A stretch of 64,000 nt of DNA from assembly GCF_002893095.1 (NCBI RefSeq), contig NZ_PKQQ01000006.1, forward strand, positions 186,001 through 250,000, written 5' to 3'. The stretch comes from Stenotrophomonas sp. VV52. Lineage in GTDB: Bacteria > Pseudomonadota > Gammaproteobacteria > Xanthomonadales > Xanthomonadaceae. The notes below the pieces were generated by a model. The model had not been told where the DNA came from. It did not search any database and was given only the letters and a program-made list of their open reading frames with translations. Shown one piece after another: positions 19,498 through 29,311 of this stretch (its first letter is position 1; each line of letters starts with the position of its first letter). The position numbers and the translations under genes are program-made.

Positions 19498-19511
19498 CGA
19501 CAGCGCTGTCA
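19498..19511. promoter_or_regulatory. LacI-family operator upstream of the MFS transporter
   Basis: CGACAGCGCTGTCA matches 13 of 14 positions of the palindrome at 16892. Together with the weaker site at 19465, its centre is 33 bases (about three helical turns) away, which would allow two dimers to bind on one face of the DNA. Confidence 0.7.
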
Positions 19512-19712
19512 GCGAGCACGCGATCACGGTTTGCGCAGTTCCTTTCTGCACTGCACAACGACCGCATGGGACGGGCTCGGGCGCATCACGTCCCGCCAAA
19601 AACCACCGGAGAGGCCCGCACAGCAGCGTTTTCCGGCTTTACGCACAGGCACTTTGCGTATTCGGGTGCGTCGGCAGCGGGTAATGCAACAGGAGGTTGC
19701 ATGGCAGTTTGT

Positions 19713-19726
19713 TGACAACGCTGTCA
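19713..19726. promoter_or_regulatory. LacI-family operator upstream of the TonB receptor
   Basis: TGACAACGCTGTCA matches 13 of 14 positions of the palindrome at 16892. It lies about 90 bases before the receptor start in the 418-base divergent region 19397-19814. Apart from these operators, no gene is visible in that region. Confidence 0.7.
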
Positions 19727-19814
19727 GGCGTGGGCCCAATCCGCCCACATCGTTGTTGATTCGTGCCAGACACCGTAGGACTGCCATTACCGATTTCCCT
19801 GGGGAGGGAGCGCA

Positions 19815-22800
19815 ATGAAGACGTACAAGGCTGTACCCCGCAAGGCAATGCTCACTTCCGCGCTGCTCGCCGTGCTGGCCGGGCCGGCATGGGCCCAGGA
19901 CACCAGCCGGGATGGCGCTGCGTCGTCCTCGCAGGGGCTCGACCCCGCCACGCTCGATACGGTGCAGGTCACCGGTATCCGCGGCAGCCTCACCTCGTCC
20001 ATGAACCTCAAGCGCGACAGCCAGGGCGTGGTCGACGGCATCGTGGCCGAAGACATCGGCAAGTTCCCGGACACCAACCTGGCCGAATCGCTGCAGCGCA
20101 TCAGCGGCGTGTCGATCGACCGCACCTCCAGCGGCGAAGGCTCCAAGGTCACCGTGCGCGGCATCGGCCCCGACTTCAACCTGGTGCTGCTCAACGGCCG
20201 CCAGATGCCGGCCTCCAATCTCGGCAACGGCGGTGGCGGCCTGTCCGGCTCGCGCTCGTTCGACTTCGCCAACATCGCCTCCGAGTCGATCTCGGCGGTG
20301 GAAGTGTTCAAGACCACCCGTGCCGACAACCCGACTGGCGGCATCGGCGCCACCATCAACGTCAAGACCCTGCGTCCGCTCGAAGCGGCGCCGGTGGTCA
20401 GCGTGGGCGTGAAGGCGGTCAACGACACCTCCAACGACAACCTGCCGCGCACCCTGAAGGGCTCGGACTTCACCGGCGAGCTGTCGGGCATCTTCAGCGA
20501 CACCTATGCCGATGGTCGTTTCGGCGTGATGCTGAGCGGCAGCTACCAGGAGCGCGACTCCGGCTTCAACCAGGCCACCGTGGCCGAAGGCTGGGCCACG
20601 TTCGAAGGCGACAACACCACCGACTGGCGCGTGCTGCCGCAGCCGGGCCAGGGCTATGCCGACCGCATCCAGAACCGTCCGGGTCCGAACGATGTGTACG
20701 GGCGCCCGCAGAACACCGCGTACAACGTAAACGGCGTGCAGCGCCAGCGCACCAACGGCCAGGCCACCCTGCAGTGGAAGCCGGTCGACAACGTGACCAC
20801 CACGCTGGACTACACCTATGTGGAAAACAAGGTGCAGCAGCAGCGCAGCGAACTGTCGGTGTGGTTCAACTACGGCCCGGGCGACAGCATCTGGACCAAC
20901 GGCCCGGTCGCCGCGCCGATCATCTACAGCGAAGACATGGTCAATTCGGACGTGTCGATGGGTGGCGCGCAGCTGGCCACCAAGAACACGCTGGACTCGC
21001 TGGGCTTCAACGTGGAGTGGGAAGTCAACGATGCGTTGACCCTGAACTTCGACGCCCACAACTCCACCGGCGAGTCGCAGCCGGACAGCCCGTACGGTTC
21101 GGCCGGCGTGCTCGGCGTGGCCGCGTTCGTGCGCGGCAAGACCACCGTGGACTACAGCGGCGACCTGCCCATCATCAACATCGCGCTGCCGCCGGGTGGC
21201 GTGCAGGCCGCCGATGCGCTGGTCACCGGCTCGGTATTCCAGAACAGCTACAACAAGTCCGAGGTAGAGCAGTACCAGGGCCGCGGTACCTTCAGGTTCG
21301 CCGACTACTCCGCGCTGGACTTCGGCGTCGGCTATACCGACGTGAAGAACCGCTCGGCCTCGGCGATCATGCAGCGCAATACCTGGGGTGGCCTGGGCAC
21401 GCCGGCCGACTACGATGACAGCATCTGGTACGCCGATGACATGGCGAAGTACTTCGATGCGTTCTCCGGCCACAGCGATCCGCGCCTTACCGGCCAGTTC
21501 CTGGTGTTCGACTTCGACCGCCTGATCAACCGCGCCGCCCAGGTCGGTACCGCCTCCGACCCGGCCTGCCCGACCTGCTACGTCGCCCCGACCGAGTACT
21601 CGCAGGACATCCGCACCAACGAGAAGTCCAAGAGCGCGTTCCTGCAGTACCGCACCACCTTCGACTGGTCGATGCCGCTGAACGTAGCGGTCGGCGTGCG
21701 CTATGAGCAGACCGACGTGGACTCCACCGCGATGGTGCGCGTGCCCAACGGGATCAGCTGGAGTTCGGCCAACGAGCTGAACATCGACTATGCCAGCGAG
21801 AGCGGCTTCATCAGCGACAGCGGCAAGTACGACTACGTGCTGCCGAACCTGGACCTGAAGCTGGACATCAGCGACAGCCTGGCACTGCGCGGCAGCTACA
21901 GCCGCAGCCTGGGCCGCGCGGGGTGGGACCAGATCCAGAGCGGGCAGTCGCTGGCCGATATCGTGCGTACCCAGGGCGGTAGCGGGTCGCGCGGCAACCC
22001 GGCGCTGGAACCGCTGCTGTCGGACAACTTCGACCTGTCGCTGGAGTGGTACTACGGCGAGTCCAGCTACGCCTCGGTCGGCTTCTTCCGCAAGAACATC
22101 AAGAACTTCATCAGCAACACCATCGTCCGCGAGAACACCGGCGACCTGCACACGCCGGTCGGTGGCGCGTACTGGAATGCGGCGCTGGCGGCGGGCTGCG
22201 GCGTGTCCGACATGCCCTGCATCCGCGATTACATCTTCACCAACTTCAACGGCCAGCCCGGCGTGACCGCCACCGGCACCAACTCGGCCGGCCAGCTCAC
22301 CGGCACCATCGTCGGCCAGCCCGGCGACCCGATCGCCGGGTTCGACATCACCCTGCCGGCCAACCAGCGTTCGGACCATCTCGATGGCTGGGAAATCGCG
22401 GTGCAGCACCTGTTCGGGCAGTCCGGCTTCGGCCTGGCCGCCAACTACACCAAGGTGAAGTCGGGGCTGACCTTCGACAACCTGAGCCTGGGCGACCAGT
22501 ACCCGATGGTGGGGCTGAGCGACTCGGCCAACCTGGTGGCGTTCTATGACAAGAACAGCTGGCAGATCCGTGCGGCGTACAACTGGCGCGACAAGTTCCT
22601 CAACGGCATCGGCGGCCAGGGTCCGAACCCGAACTACACCGACGACTATGGCCAGCTCGACCTCAACATCAGCTATGCGGTCAACGACCAGCTGTCGCTG
22701 AGCGTGGAGGCGATCAACCTCACCGACGAGACCATGCGCACCTACGCGCGCCACACCAACATGCTGCGCTACGCCACCCAGACCGGCCCGCGCTACATGT

Positions 22801-22823
22801 TCGGCGTCCGCTACAAGTTCTAA
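19815..22823 (+). CDS. TonB-dependent receptor, carbohydrate-type
   Basis: A 1002-residue outer-membrane receptor. It has a signal peptide (cut near AWAQ), a short N-terminal stretch with the TonB-box-like LDTVQVTGIRGSL, a plug domain (IVAEDIGKFPDTNLAESLQR, TVRGIGPDFNLVLLNGR) and a large beta barrel ending in the aromatic FGVRYKF. GGGAGGGAG lies just upstream of the start. The plug sequence, the length and the absence of a siderophore pattern fit the large Oar/carbohydrate-type receptors of Xanthomonadaceae. Placement under the same operator as GH3 and MFS genes suggests uptake of oligosaccharides produced outside the cell. Confidence 0.93.
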   Translation: MKTYKAVPRKAMLTSALLAVLAGPAWAQDTSRDGAASSSQGLDPATLDTVQVTGIRGSLTSSMNLKRDSQGVVDGIVAEDIGKFPDTNLAESLQRISGVSIDRTSSGEGSKVTVRGIGPDFNLVLLNGRQMPASNLGNGGGGLSGSRSFDFANIASESISAVEVFKTTRADNPTGGIGATINVKTLRPLEAAPVVSVGVKAVNDTSNDNLPRTLKGSDFTGELSGIFSDTYADGRFGVMLSGSYQERDSGFNQATVAEGWATFEGDNTTDWRVLPQPGQGYADRIQNRPGPNDVYGRPQNTAYNVNGVQRQRTNGQATLQWKPVDNVTTTLDYTYVENKVQQQRSELSVWFNYGPGDSIWTNGPVAAPIIYSEDMVNSDVSMGGAQLATKNTLDSLGFNVEWEVNDALTLNFDAHNSTGESQPDSPYGSAGVLGVAAFVRGKTTVDYSGDLPIINIALPPGGVQAADALVTGSVFQNSYNKSEVEQYQGRGTFRFADYSALDFGVGYTDVKNRSASAIMQRNTWGGLGTPADYDDSIWYADDMAKYFDAFSGHSDPRLTGQFLVFDFDRLINRAAQVGTASDPACPTCYVAPTEYSQDIRTNEKSKSAFLQYRTTFDWSMPLNVAVGVRYEQTDVDSTAMVRVPNGISWSSANELNIDYASESGFISDSGKYDYVLPNLDLKLDISDSLALRGSYSRSLGRAGWDQIQSGQSLADIVRTQGGSGSRGNPALEPLLSDNFDLSLEWYYGESSYASVGFFRKNIKNFISNTIVRENTGDLHTPVGGAYWNAALAAGCGVSDMPCIRDYIFTNFNGQPGVTATGTNSAGQLTGTIVGQPGDPIAGFDITLPANQRSDHLDGWEIAVQHLFGQSGFGLAANYTKVKSGLTFDNLSLGDQYPMVGLSDSANLVAFYDKNSWQIRAAYNWRDKFLNGIGGQGPNPNYTDDYGQLDLNISYAVNDQLSLSVEAINLTDETMRTYARHTNMLRYATQTGPRYMFGVRYKF

Positions 22824-22833
22824 GGCCCCAAGG

Positions 22834-22863
22834 CGGTCTGGCGGGTCTACACTCGCCAGACCG
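22834..22863 (+). terminator. Hairpin after the TonB receptor
   Basis: CGGTCTGGCG and CGCCAGACCG form a perfect 10-bp stem with a 10-base loop, 11 bases after the receptor stop. It has no T-run, so it may be an mRNA-stabilising hairpin or a partial terminator before the cupin-like gene 25 bases on. Confidence 0.45.
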
Positions 22864-22887
22864 TCCCTGCCCCGCAAGCGACCCGCC

Positions 22888-23904
22888 ATGCCTGCAACGC
22901 CCGGCCCGATCGACGAAGTCCGCGACCTCGACCGCAGCCAGCTGCCGGTGCTGCTCCCCACCTGGACCACGCCCAAAGTCATTCGCGGGCTGGTCGGCGA
23001 CTGGCCGATGGTGGCCGCCGCCCAGGCCTCGGCCGACGCCGCCGTGGCCCATCTCAAGCAGTACGACCACGGCACCCTGCCGGTGGCCGCGACCACCGCC
23101 CCGCCCGACGCGCAGGGCCGGATCTTCTACAACGCGGACATGAGCGGCTTCAATTTCCGCCGTGAGCAGATTCCCCTCAAGGTGGTGCTCGACACCCTGC
23201 TCAAGTACCGCAACGCTCCCGCTGCTCCCACCATCTATGTCGCCTCCACGACGCTGGACAGCTTCCTGCCCGGCTTCCGCCAGGACAACCCGATGGCGCT
23301 CGGCGTGGACGACCCGCTGGCGAGCATCTGGATCGGCAACCGTTCGCGCATTGCCGCCCATCACGACGTGCCGGACAACCTGGCCTGCGTGGCCGCCGGC
23401 CGCCGCCGGGTCACCCTGTTCCCGCCCGACCAGGTCGGCAATCTGTACGTGGGCCCGCTGGACTTCACGCCGGCCGGCCAGGCGGTGAGCCTGGTCGACT
23501 TCGCCGCGCCCGACCTGGACCGCTTCCCGCGCTTCGAACGGGCCTGGGCCAGCGCCCAGGTCGCCGAACTGGGGCCCGGCGATGCGGTGTTCATTCCCTC
23601 GCTGTGGTGGCACCACATGGAAGGGCTGGACGACTTCAACGTGCTGGTGAACTACTGGTGGCGCCCGGTGCCGGCATGGACCGACGCACCGATGAACGCC
23701 CTGATGCTCTCGCTGCTGGCCCTGCGCTCGTTGCCACCGGCGCAGCGTCGCCACTGGCGGGCGATGTTCGACCACTTTGTGTTCGCAACGGGCGCCGACG
23801 CCACCGCGCACATTCCCGAGCACGCCCGTGGGGTGCTCGGGCCGCTGGACGAGGCGATGGCGGCCAATGTACGCAGCGTTCTACGCAAGCGGCTGGAACG
23901 GTAG
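22888..23904 (+). CDS. Cupin-like JmjC-domain protein linked to the TonB receptor
   Basis: A 338-residue protein of the cupin_8/JmjC group. The double-stranded beta helix is visible with the metal-ligand motif HHDVPDN (His and Asp) around residue 156, the segment CVAAGRRRVTLFPP, and PSLWWHHMEGL supplying the second His. Family members include Fe(II)/2-oxoglutarate hydroxylases, but the substrate of this subgroup is not known. Such genes are often found beside carbohydrate TonB receptors in Caulobacter and Xanthomonas. It follows the receptor by 64 bases and is probably in the same transcript. Confidence 0.85.
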   Translation: MPATPGPIDEVRDLDRSQLPVLLPTWTTPKVIRGLVGDWPMVAAAQASADAAVAHLKQYDHGTLPVAATTAPPDAQGRIFYNADMSGFNFRREQIPLKVVLDTLLKYRNAPAAPTIYVASTTLDSFLPGFRQDNPMALGVDDPLASIWIGNRSRIAAHHDVPDNLACVAAGRRRVTLFPPDQVGNLYVGPLDFTPAGQAVSLVDFAAPDLDRFPRFERAWASAQVAELGPGDAVFIPSLWWHHMEGLDDFNVLVNYWWRPVPAWTDAPMNALMLSLLALRSLPPAQRRHWRAMFDHFVFATGADATAHIPEHARGVLGPLDEAMAANVRSVLRKRLER

Positions 23905-23985
23905 CGCCGACGGTTACCCTTGACCCGGCGAATCCGTGATAATCCGCGCCGTGACCGCTCGTCACCCTGCCGGTAGTTGAAGTCC

Positions 23986-25572
23986 ATGCCCCTGCTGTCG
24001 TCCCGCCTCAACCTGGGCAAGCTGATTCTTGCGCTGGCGCTGCTCAGCTCGCTGGTCGCCCTGGCCAACACCCTGCATGCGAGCTACCGCGTCCAGCGAG
24101 AGCAGCTGATCGGCACCACGCTGGAGTCCAACCGGGTCTATGCCAGCAAGCTGGCCGAGAGCACCCAGAACTTCATACTGTCGGCCCAGCAGCAGCTGGC
24201 CTACGCCGCCATCGAGCTGGGAAAGCAGAACCATGACCGCGCCGGGCTGGAAGCCCACGCCGCGCGCCTGCAGCTGCAGACCAACAGCTTCAATTCGGTG
24301 CTGATCGTGGACCCGGCCGGCACGGTGCTGGCCACCTCGCCGCTGAGCCTGGCGCTCACCGGCATCACGCTCAACAGCCAGGGCAACAGCGAAGCGCTGA
24401 AGCGCCGCGAGCCGTACATCAGCGACCCGTACCAGTCGGCCACCGGGCGCCTGCTGGTGGCGATCTCGCACCCCATCTTCGACGCGCAGGGCCAGTACCG
24501 CGGCTACGTCAGCGGCACCATCTACCTGCGCGAACGCAGCATCCTGCAGAGCCTGCTCGGCAAGCACTACTACCGCGACGGCTCGTACCTGTACGTGGTC
24601 GACCGCAACGGCCGCATCCTTTACCACATCGAGCCGACCCGGGTGGGGCAGTTCGCGCTGGAGAATCCGGCGGTCAAAGCTGTAAGCCAGGGCCATTCGG
24701 GCGCGCAGGAAGTGCGCAACAGCCATGGCGTGCTGATGCTGGCCGGCTACGCACCGGTGCCCAGCGTGGGCTGGGGCGTGGTCGCGCAGCGTCCCACCGC
24801 CGCCACCTTGGCGCCGCTCTCGCGGTTGATGAAGGCGGTGATCTGGAACGCCATCCCGCTGGGCGTGCTGTCGCTGCTGGTCACCTGGTGGTTCGCACGG
24901 CGCATTTCGCTGCCGCTGTGGCAGATGGCGCGCAACGTGCAGAACCGCGACACCGGCATCGCCATCCGCCATGTCAGCGGCATCCGCGCGTGGTACTACG
25001 AGGCCGCACACCTCAAGCAGGCGCTGCTGTACAGCTTCAACCTGCTGCAGGACCGGATCGGCAAGCTCAGCCGCGCCAGCATGACCGACCCGCTTACCGG
25101 CCTGCAGAATCGCCGTGGCCTGCAGGAAGGGTTGGAAGACTGGCAGGCGCGCGGGCAGCTGTTCGGCATCGTCGCGCTGGACATCGACCGCTTCAAGACC
25201 ATCAACGACCGCTTCGGCCATGCCGTGGGCGACGCGGTGATCCTGCGCATCGCGCAGATCATGCGCGACGACTCGCGCGACACCGACCTGCTGTGCCGCA
25301 ATGGCGGCGAGGAATTCCTGATCCTGCTGCCGGGCATCGACATCGCCGCCAGCGCCGCCATCGCCGAACGCCTGCGCCGGCAGGTGGAAGCGGAAGTGTT
25401 CGAGGAGGTCGGCACGGTAACGGTATCGCTGGGCGTGGCCCACTACCCCAGCTACCACGAGGACCCACACCAGGCGCTGCGCCTGGCCGACAAGGCGCTG
25501 TACATGGCCAAGGAACAGGGCCGCAACCGCACCGTGGTGTACCCGGCGCCGGAGGGCCCGGCGCAGGGGTGA
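23986..25572 (+). CDS. Membrane diguanylate cyclase with periplasmic Cache-type sensor
   Basis: A 528-residue protein that should make c-di-GMP. A first membrane span lies near residues 8-30, then a periplasmic dCache-like sensor to about 275 (SPYxx-type ISDPYQSATGRLLVAISHPIF), a second span near 285-305, a linker and a GGDEF domain. The catalytic motif is GGEEF at residues 440-444, and RDTD at 431-434 is an intact inhibitory I-site, so product inhibition is expected. The ATG at 23986 is preferred over TTG at 23977; neither has a strong ribosome site. The sensed ligand is unknown; small organic molecules such as amino or carboxylic acids are typical for dCache. Confidence 0.9.
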   Translation: MPLLSSRLNLGKLILALALLSSLVALANTLHASYRVQREQLIGTTLESNRVYASKLAESTQNFILSAQQQLAYAAIELGKQNHDRAGLEAHAARLQLQTNSFNSVLIVDPAGTVLATSPLSLALTGITLNSQGNSEALKRREPYISDPYQSATGRLLVAISHPIFDAQGQYRGYVSGTIYLRERSILQSLLGKHYYRDGSYLYVVDRNGRILYHIEPTRVGQFALENPAVKAVSQGHSGAQEVRNSHGVLMLAGYAPVPSVGWGVVAQRPTAATLAPLSRLMKAVIWNAIPLGVLSLLVTWWFARRISLPLWQMARNVQNRDTGIAIRHVSGIRAWYYEAAHLKQALLYSFNLLQDRIGKLSRASMTDPLTGLQNRRGLQEGLEDWQARGQLFGIVALDIDRFKTINDRFGHAVGDAVILRIAQIMRDDSRDTDLLCRNGGEEFLILLPGIDIAASAAIAERLRRQVEAEVFEEVGTVTVSLGVAHYPSYHEDPHQALRLADKALYMAKEQGRNRTVVYPAPEGPAQG

Positions 25573-25584
25573 TGGGAAGCGCGA

Positions 25585-26460
25585 TCAGCCGCCCAGCGGG
25601 GTCAGCAGGCGTGGGCCAGTGTTGACGTCGGCCATGTAGATGCCACCAGACGCCAGCGGACCGTAGGTATCGCTCGCGCGCTGCTCGTCCGTACGCCAGG
25701 TCGCCGGCGTGCGCGGGCCGGGAATATAGACTTTCCACTTGCCATAGCCTGCTTCCTTGCCGCTGTCATTGAACGCGTAGTCGACAGGAACACGAATCGT
25801 CCAGAACGGCGCATCCTTCGCATCGCCCGTGGTCGGCGCACGGAAGGTCCAGCGCTTGGCGGTGTTGACGGTCTGCCGTGCGAAGGTATCGCGCAGCTTC
25901 TGCATGCGACGCTCGTCCGTGAGCACGCGCAGGTTCACCTGCTCGGCAACGGCATCCAGGACCTGGCCGTCGCGCCCCACCTTCACGATGACGATCACGT
26001 CGCCCTGGCCACCCATTTCCAGGGCGTATGCGGGGTAGATCGGCGGCTGCAGCTTGATCCAGGTCACCTCGTCGGTGCTGTTGCGGTCATAGCCACCGAA
26101 GGTAGCCCCCTCCAACGTCACCATGTCGTTTCCGTCGGGACCGGCCTTGGCCGACAGGCGGATCGACACCACGGTGCGCGCACGTACCGGTTGGCCGTCA
26201 CGCATGACCGGCGCGAAGCGCCAGGTCAGCACCGAGCGTTCCACGAAGTCCGCAACATCGGCAGGTATCTTCTCACGCTGGTCCAGCGCAAAGGCTTCCA
26301 CCTGGCCTTCGGCACCGATGTTGATCTGACCGCCCAGCACCATGCTGCCTTCGGCGGCGGCGCGCGCTTCGCTTTTGGACATTGCGGCCGCCTGCGGCAC
26401 TACCGCCATGACGCCACAGCCCAGCGCTACCGCCAGTGCAACGTATAGAACAGAACGCAT
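25585..26460 (-). CDS. Secreted TonB-C-like protein A
   Basis: A 291-residue protein with an N-terminal hydrophobic signal or anchor (residues 3-25, possible cut after AAAMS). It has two half-domains: residues about 30-105 (MVLGGQINIGAEGQVEAF, AWRF-like TWRFAPVM) and about 125-235 (PPIYPAYALEMGGQGDVIV, followed by RWTFRAPTTG), resembling the TonB C-terminal fold (P-x-YP, G-x-V, dG-x-V). It lacks the Pro-rich stretch of true TonB, so a role as energy transducer is doubtful. It ends GPRLLTPLGG like its paralogue upstream. It converges on the diguanylate cyclase gene with 12 bases between stops. Confidence 0.75.
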   Translation of the reverse strand: MRSVLYVALAVALGCGVMAVVPQAAAMSKSEARAAAEGSMVLGGQINIGAEGQVEAFALDQREKIPADVADFVERSVLTWRFAPVMRDGQPVRARTVVSIRLSAKAGPDGNDMVTLEGATFGGYDRNSTDEVTWIKLQPPIYPAYALEMGGQGDVIVIVKVGRDGQVLDAVAEQVNLRVLTDERRMQKLRDTFARQTVNTAKRWTFRAPTTGDAKDAPFWTIRVPVDYAFNDSGKEAGYGKWKVYIPGPRTPATWRTDEQRASDTYGPLASGGIYMADVNTGPRLLTPLGG

Positions 26461-26558
26461 CGAATCCCCTCCCTGTGATCTGAGCAGCGAGCGTAGCGCA
26501 TGCCGTCGGGTTCGTCATCGGCCCCCCTGCCGCGCAGGCAGGACGGCCGGATGCGCGA

Positions 26559-27434
26559 TCAGCCGCCCAGCGGGGTCAGCAGGCGCGGGCCGTCGTCCAG
26601 GTCGGCCATGTAGAGGCCGCCGTCGGCCAGCAGGTCGGGCGCCGCGTTCGCGTCAGCCCGAGCATTGCTGAACGGCGCGCGCTCGTGCGGGCCCGGAATG
26701 TAGGCTTCCCATTCGCCATAGCGCTCCATGCGCGGCTCGCCCATGGCGTAGCGCACCGGCACCCGAACGTTCCAGGACTCGGCGTCCTTGGCGGCGCCGG
26801 TGGTCGGTGGGCGGAAGGTCCAGGTCCGTGCGGCGGCTTCGGAGGCACGCGCCAGCGAGGCGCGCATGGCGCTCATCTGCCTTTCCTTGCCGACCACGCG
26901 CAGGTTGACCTGCTCGGTGAACACATCGGCCACGCTGCCGTCGCGTGCGATCTTGAGCAGCATCAGCACGTCACCGCGCCCGCGCACGGCGTACACGTCC
27001 TTCGGGTAAATCGGTGCGGGCCGTGCGATGAAGGTGACGCGGCTGGTGCTCTCCGGGTCGTACTTCGCAAAGCTGGCGCCGGTGACACGCACGTTCGCAC
27101 CATCACCGTTCGAATCGGGCTGCTGTACCAGGCGGACTATCACCGGGGTCTGGATGGCCACGGCAGCACCATCGACCATCATCGGCGCGAAGCGCCATGC
27201 CTGCACCTGGCGGGTGACGAATGCCGCCAGGTCGGCAGGCACCTTTTCGGCATGCGACAGCGCAAAGCCGGTCACCTGTCCTTCGCTGCCGATATCGATG
27301 GTGCCGCCCAGCGTCATGCTGGCTTCAGCGGTCTGCCGCACTTCGCGTGCGTTCTGCGCGGGGGATTCACTGCTTGCAACCAGCCCGGCGCCGCCAACAG
27401 CGAGGGCCAGGGCCAGAAGGGGGGAATAACGCAT
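26559..27434 (-). CDS. Secreted TonB-C-like protein B
   Basis: A 291-residue paralogue of the protein downstream, with the same length, layout and C-terminal GPRLLTPLGG. The start at 27434 has AGGAGCAGGTGAG upstream; the in-frame codon at 27473 would precede this site. The signal peptide ends near SSESPAQ. The TonB-C-like half contains RPAPIYPKDVYAVRGRGDV and RTWTFRPPTTG. The two genes are about 98 bases apart and arose by tandem duplication. Function unknown. Confidence 0.75.
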   Translation of the reverse strand: MRYSPLLALALAVGGAGLVASSESPAQNAREVRQTAEASMTLGGTIDIGSEGQVTGFALSHAEKVPADLAAFVTRQVQAWRFAPMMVDGAAVAIQTPVIVRLVQQPDSNGDGANVRVTGASFAKYDPESTSRVTFIARPAPIYPKDVYAVRGRGDVLMLLKIARDGSVADVFTEQVNLRVVGKERQMSAMRASLARASEAAARTWTFRPPTTGAAKDAESWNVRVPVRYAMGEPRMERYGEWEAYIPGPHERAPFSNARADANAAPDLLADGGLYMADLDDGPRLLTPLGG

Positions 27435-27491
27435 CTCACCTGCTCCTTGTGATGAGCGTCGAGAGTACCCCACCGGTATGTCAGGGGTAAA

Positions 27492-29228
27492 TCACGCCAG
27501 CCGGTGGGTGTCCGCGTAGGGCAATGTGTCAGGGTAGTTCCCGGCCGCGAAACATCCCTGCAACCCCTGCCACCACAGGGGATCGAACAGATGACCATGG
27601 TGTTCGCGAACCGCAGCAAGTTCTGCTGCGGGGAGTCCCATGAACGGCGCGAACCGTTCCGGAAACACATCGCGTGGCCCCACATGGAACCACGGCTCGT
27701 CGGCCATCGCTTCGTCGGCATTGCGCGGCTGCGGCCACGCGCGGAACACGCAGTCGCTGACCAGGCACAGTTCATCGTAGTCGTAGAACACCGCACGCCC
27801 GTGCCGCGATACACCGAAGTTCTTCGGCAGCATGTCGCCGGGGAAGATGTTGTTGCGCGCCATGTCGGTGATCGCCTGCGCGTAGTCCAGTGCGGCGGCG
27901 CGACGCGCCTCGGCGGTCTGCTCGCGCAGGTACAGGTTGAGCGGGCGGAAGCGGCGCTGAACGTAGCACAGCGCGATCACCAAGGTGTCGCCTTCCTCGC
28001 GCACGCTGGCGGCGCACTGGGTCAGCAGTTCCTCGCGCAATGCCGGCGAGAAGCGCGATTTCGGGAAGCGCAGGTGACGGTAGGGCTGCGCGTCCAGCAG
28101 CCGGCCCACGCGGTCCAGGTTGAACACCAGCGCGTACTTCTCTTCCACCTGGTGCCGGGTCATGCTCTTGGGCCAGGCGAAGCGGTCGCGGATCAGCTTG
28201 AACACCAGCGGGTAACTGGGCAGGGTGAACACCGCCATGACCATGCCCGGCGTGCCCTCGGCATGCACCAGCTGTTCGTCGGGGTGGTCCAGGAAGTGAC
28301 GGAAGAAGGTGCGGTAGCGCTCGGTCTTGCCCTGCTTGGCGCGGCCCAGCACGGTGTAGATCTCATCGATGGGCTTGGCCGGCAGCAGGCTGCGCAGAAA
28401 TACCACCGCGTCGCCCACCGTGGCCAGGTCGGCCTGGAAGTAGCTGCGCGATACGCCGAACAGGTGCGCCACGTCGCGGCGCCGGGTCAGCACCGCCTCG
28501 GCACGCAGGCCGGCGCCGTCATTGACCAGCGCGATCACGCAGGGCGAAAAGCGGTGTTCACCGAACACCCGCCCCACCAGGTAGGCGCGGCGCTCGCGGT
28601 AGAACACGGTGTCGAGCAGTTCGATGCTGCGCACCGGATGCGTGCCCCAGTGCTGCAGGTCGTCCTGCAGGCGCACGGCGATCGCCGCCGCGCAGCGCAT
28701 CTGGTGCGCGTAGGGCACCTCGAACCGATAGTCGCCCAGCACCCGCATGAACGCCTCGACCGGGCGCGTGGTGGACACCGCGTAGGTGTGCCGTGCGACC
28801 GGATGGGTGATGGCGTCGGACGGTTCCACGTCCAGCGCCATGAACTCGACCTCGGCATCCACGCCTTCGGTGGCGAACAGGCGCCGCGCCAGGGTGTTGT
28901 AGAAGGTCTTGTACAGCTCGGCATCGATCAGCGGCCCGACCAGGGCGGCGTACGCCGCGTGCACGCGCAGCCAGAGGCTGCGCCTGCCCACCGCCTCGCC
29001 TGCGGCGCGCCGCAGCGCATCCACGGTCTCGGCAATGCAGCGGTCGTACAGCCCGATACGTTCCACCGCGTCACCCTGCGCACCGCTCCAGTCCTGCGTC
29101 TCGAAGCGCATCCGCGCGCGCCGGGTGATGCTGGCAAAGCGTGCGTGATAGTCCTCGAACCCCCCGCGGACCAGCAGGGCAAGGGAGGCGGCCAACGCGA
29201 CTTCATCGTGGGAATCGGCAACAGGCAT
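27492..29228 (-). CDS. aceK: Isocitrate dehydrogenase kinase/phosphatase AceK
   Basis: A 578-residue bifunctional enzyme that phosphorylates and dephosphorylates isocitrate dehydrogenase to control flux into the glyoxylate bypass. The ATP-binding segment [18 protein letters not shown] and VFKLIRDRF are present, as is the catalytic loop [15 protein letters not shown] with its Asp and Asn. Length equals E. coli AceK (578) when the start at 29228 ([10 protein letters not shown]) is used; the frame extends to 29315 but that part lies in an inverted repeat. There is no aceA/aceB here, unlike the E. coli aceBAK operon; instead monomeric icd lies about 2.6 kb upstream. Confidence 0.93.
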   Translation of the reverse strand: MPVADSHDEVALAASLALLVRGGFEDYHARFASITRRARMRFETQDWSGAQGDAVERIGLYDRCIAETVDALRRAAGEAVGRRSLWLRVHAAYAALVGPLIDAELYKTFYNTLARRLFATEGVDAEVEFMALDVEPSDAITHPVARHTYAVSTTRPVEAFMRVLGDYRFEVPYAHQMRCAAAIAVRLQDDLQHWGTHPVRSIELLDTVFYRERRAYLVGRVFGEHRFSPCVIALVNDGAGLRAEAVLTRRRDVAHLFGVSRSYFQADLATVGDAVVFLRSLLPAKPIDEIYTVLGRAKQGKTERYRTFFRHFLDHPDEQLVHAEGTPGMVMAVFTLPSYPLVFKLIRDRFAWPKSMTRHQVEEKYALVFNLDRVGRLLDAQPYRHLRFPKSRFSPALREELLTQCAASVREEGDTLVIALCYVQRRFRPLNLYLREQTAEARRAAALDYAQAITDMARNNIFPGDMLPKNFGVSRHGRAVFYDYDELCLVSDCVFRAWPQPRNADEAMADEPWFHVGPRDVFPERFAPFMGLPAAELAAVREHHGHLFDPLWWQGLQGCFAAGNYPDTLPYADTHRLA

Positions 29229-29274
29229 GCAGGGCAACCGGAAGGACCGCCCCCATTGTGCGCCCGCGCGGCGT

Positions 29275-29302
29275 GCGCCGACCACCCTGGAGTGGTCGGC
29301 GC
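29275..29302 (-). terminator. Perfect inverted repeat between roadblock gene and aceK
   Basis: GCGCCGACCAC and GTGGTCGGCGC form an 11-bp stem with a 6-base loop. It lies 10 bases after the stop of the roadblock gene at 29312 and 47 bases before the aceK start. No T-run follows, so it may act as a weak terminator or 3' stabiliser. Confidence 0.5.
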
Positions 29303-29311
29303 CTGCAGCAC

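Noticed and set aside
19524..23096. A 1190-residue open frame on the minus strand
   Set aside because: It is the antisense shadow of the TonB receptor and crosses the operators of the divergent region.
29275..29302. Another SMAG element
   Set aside because: The palindrome lacks GTAG or CTAC at its ends; it is better read as a gene-end hairpin.
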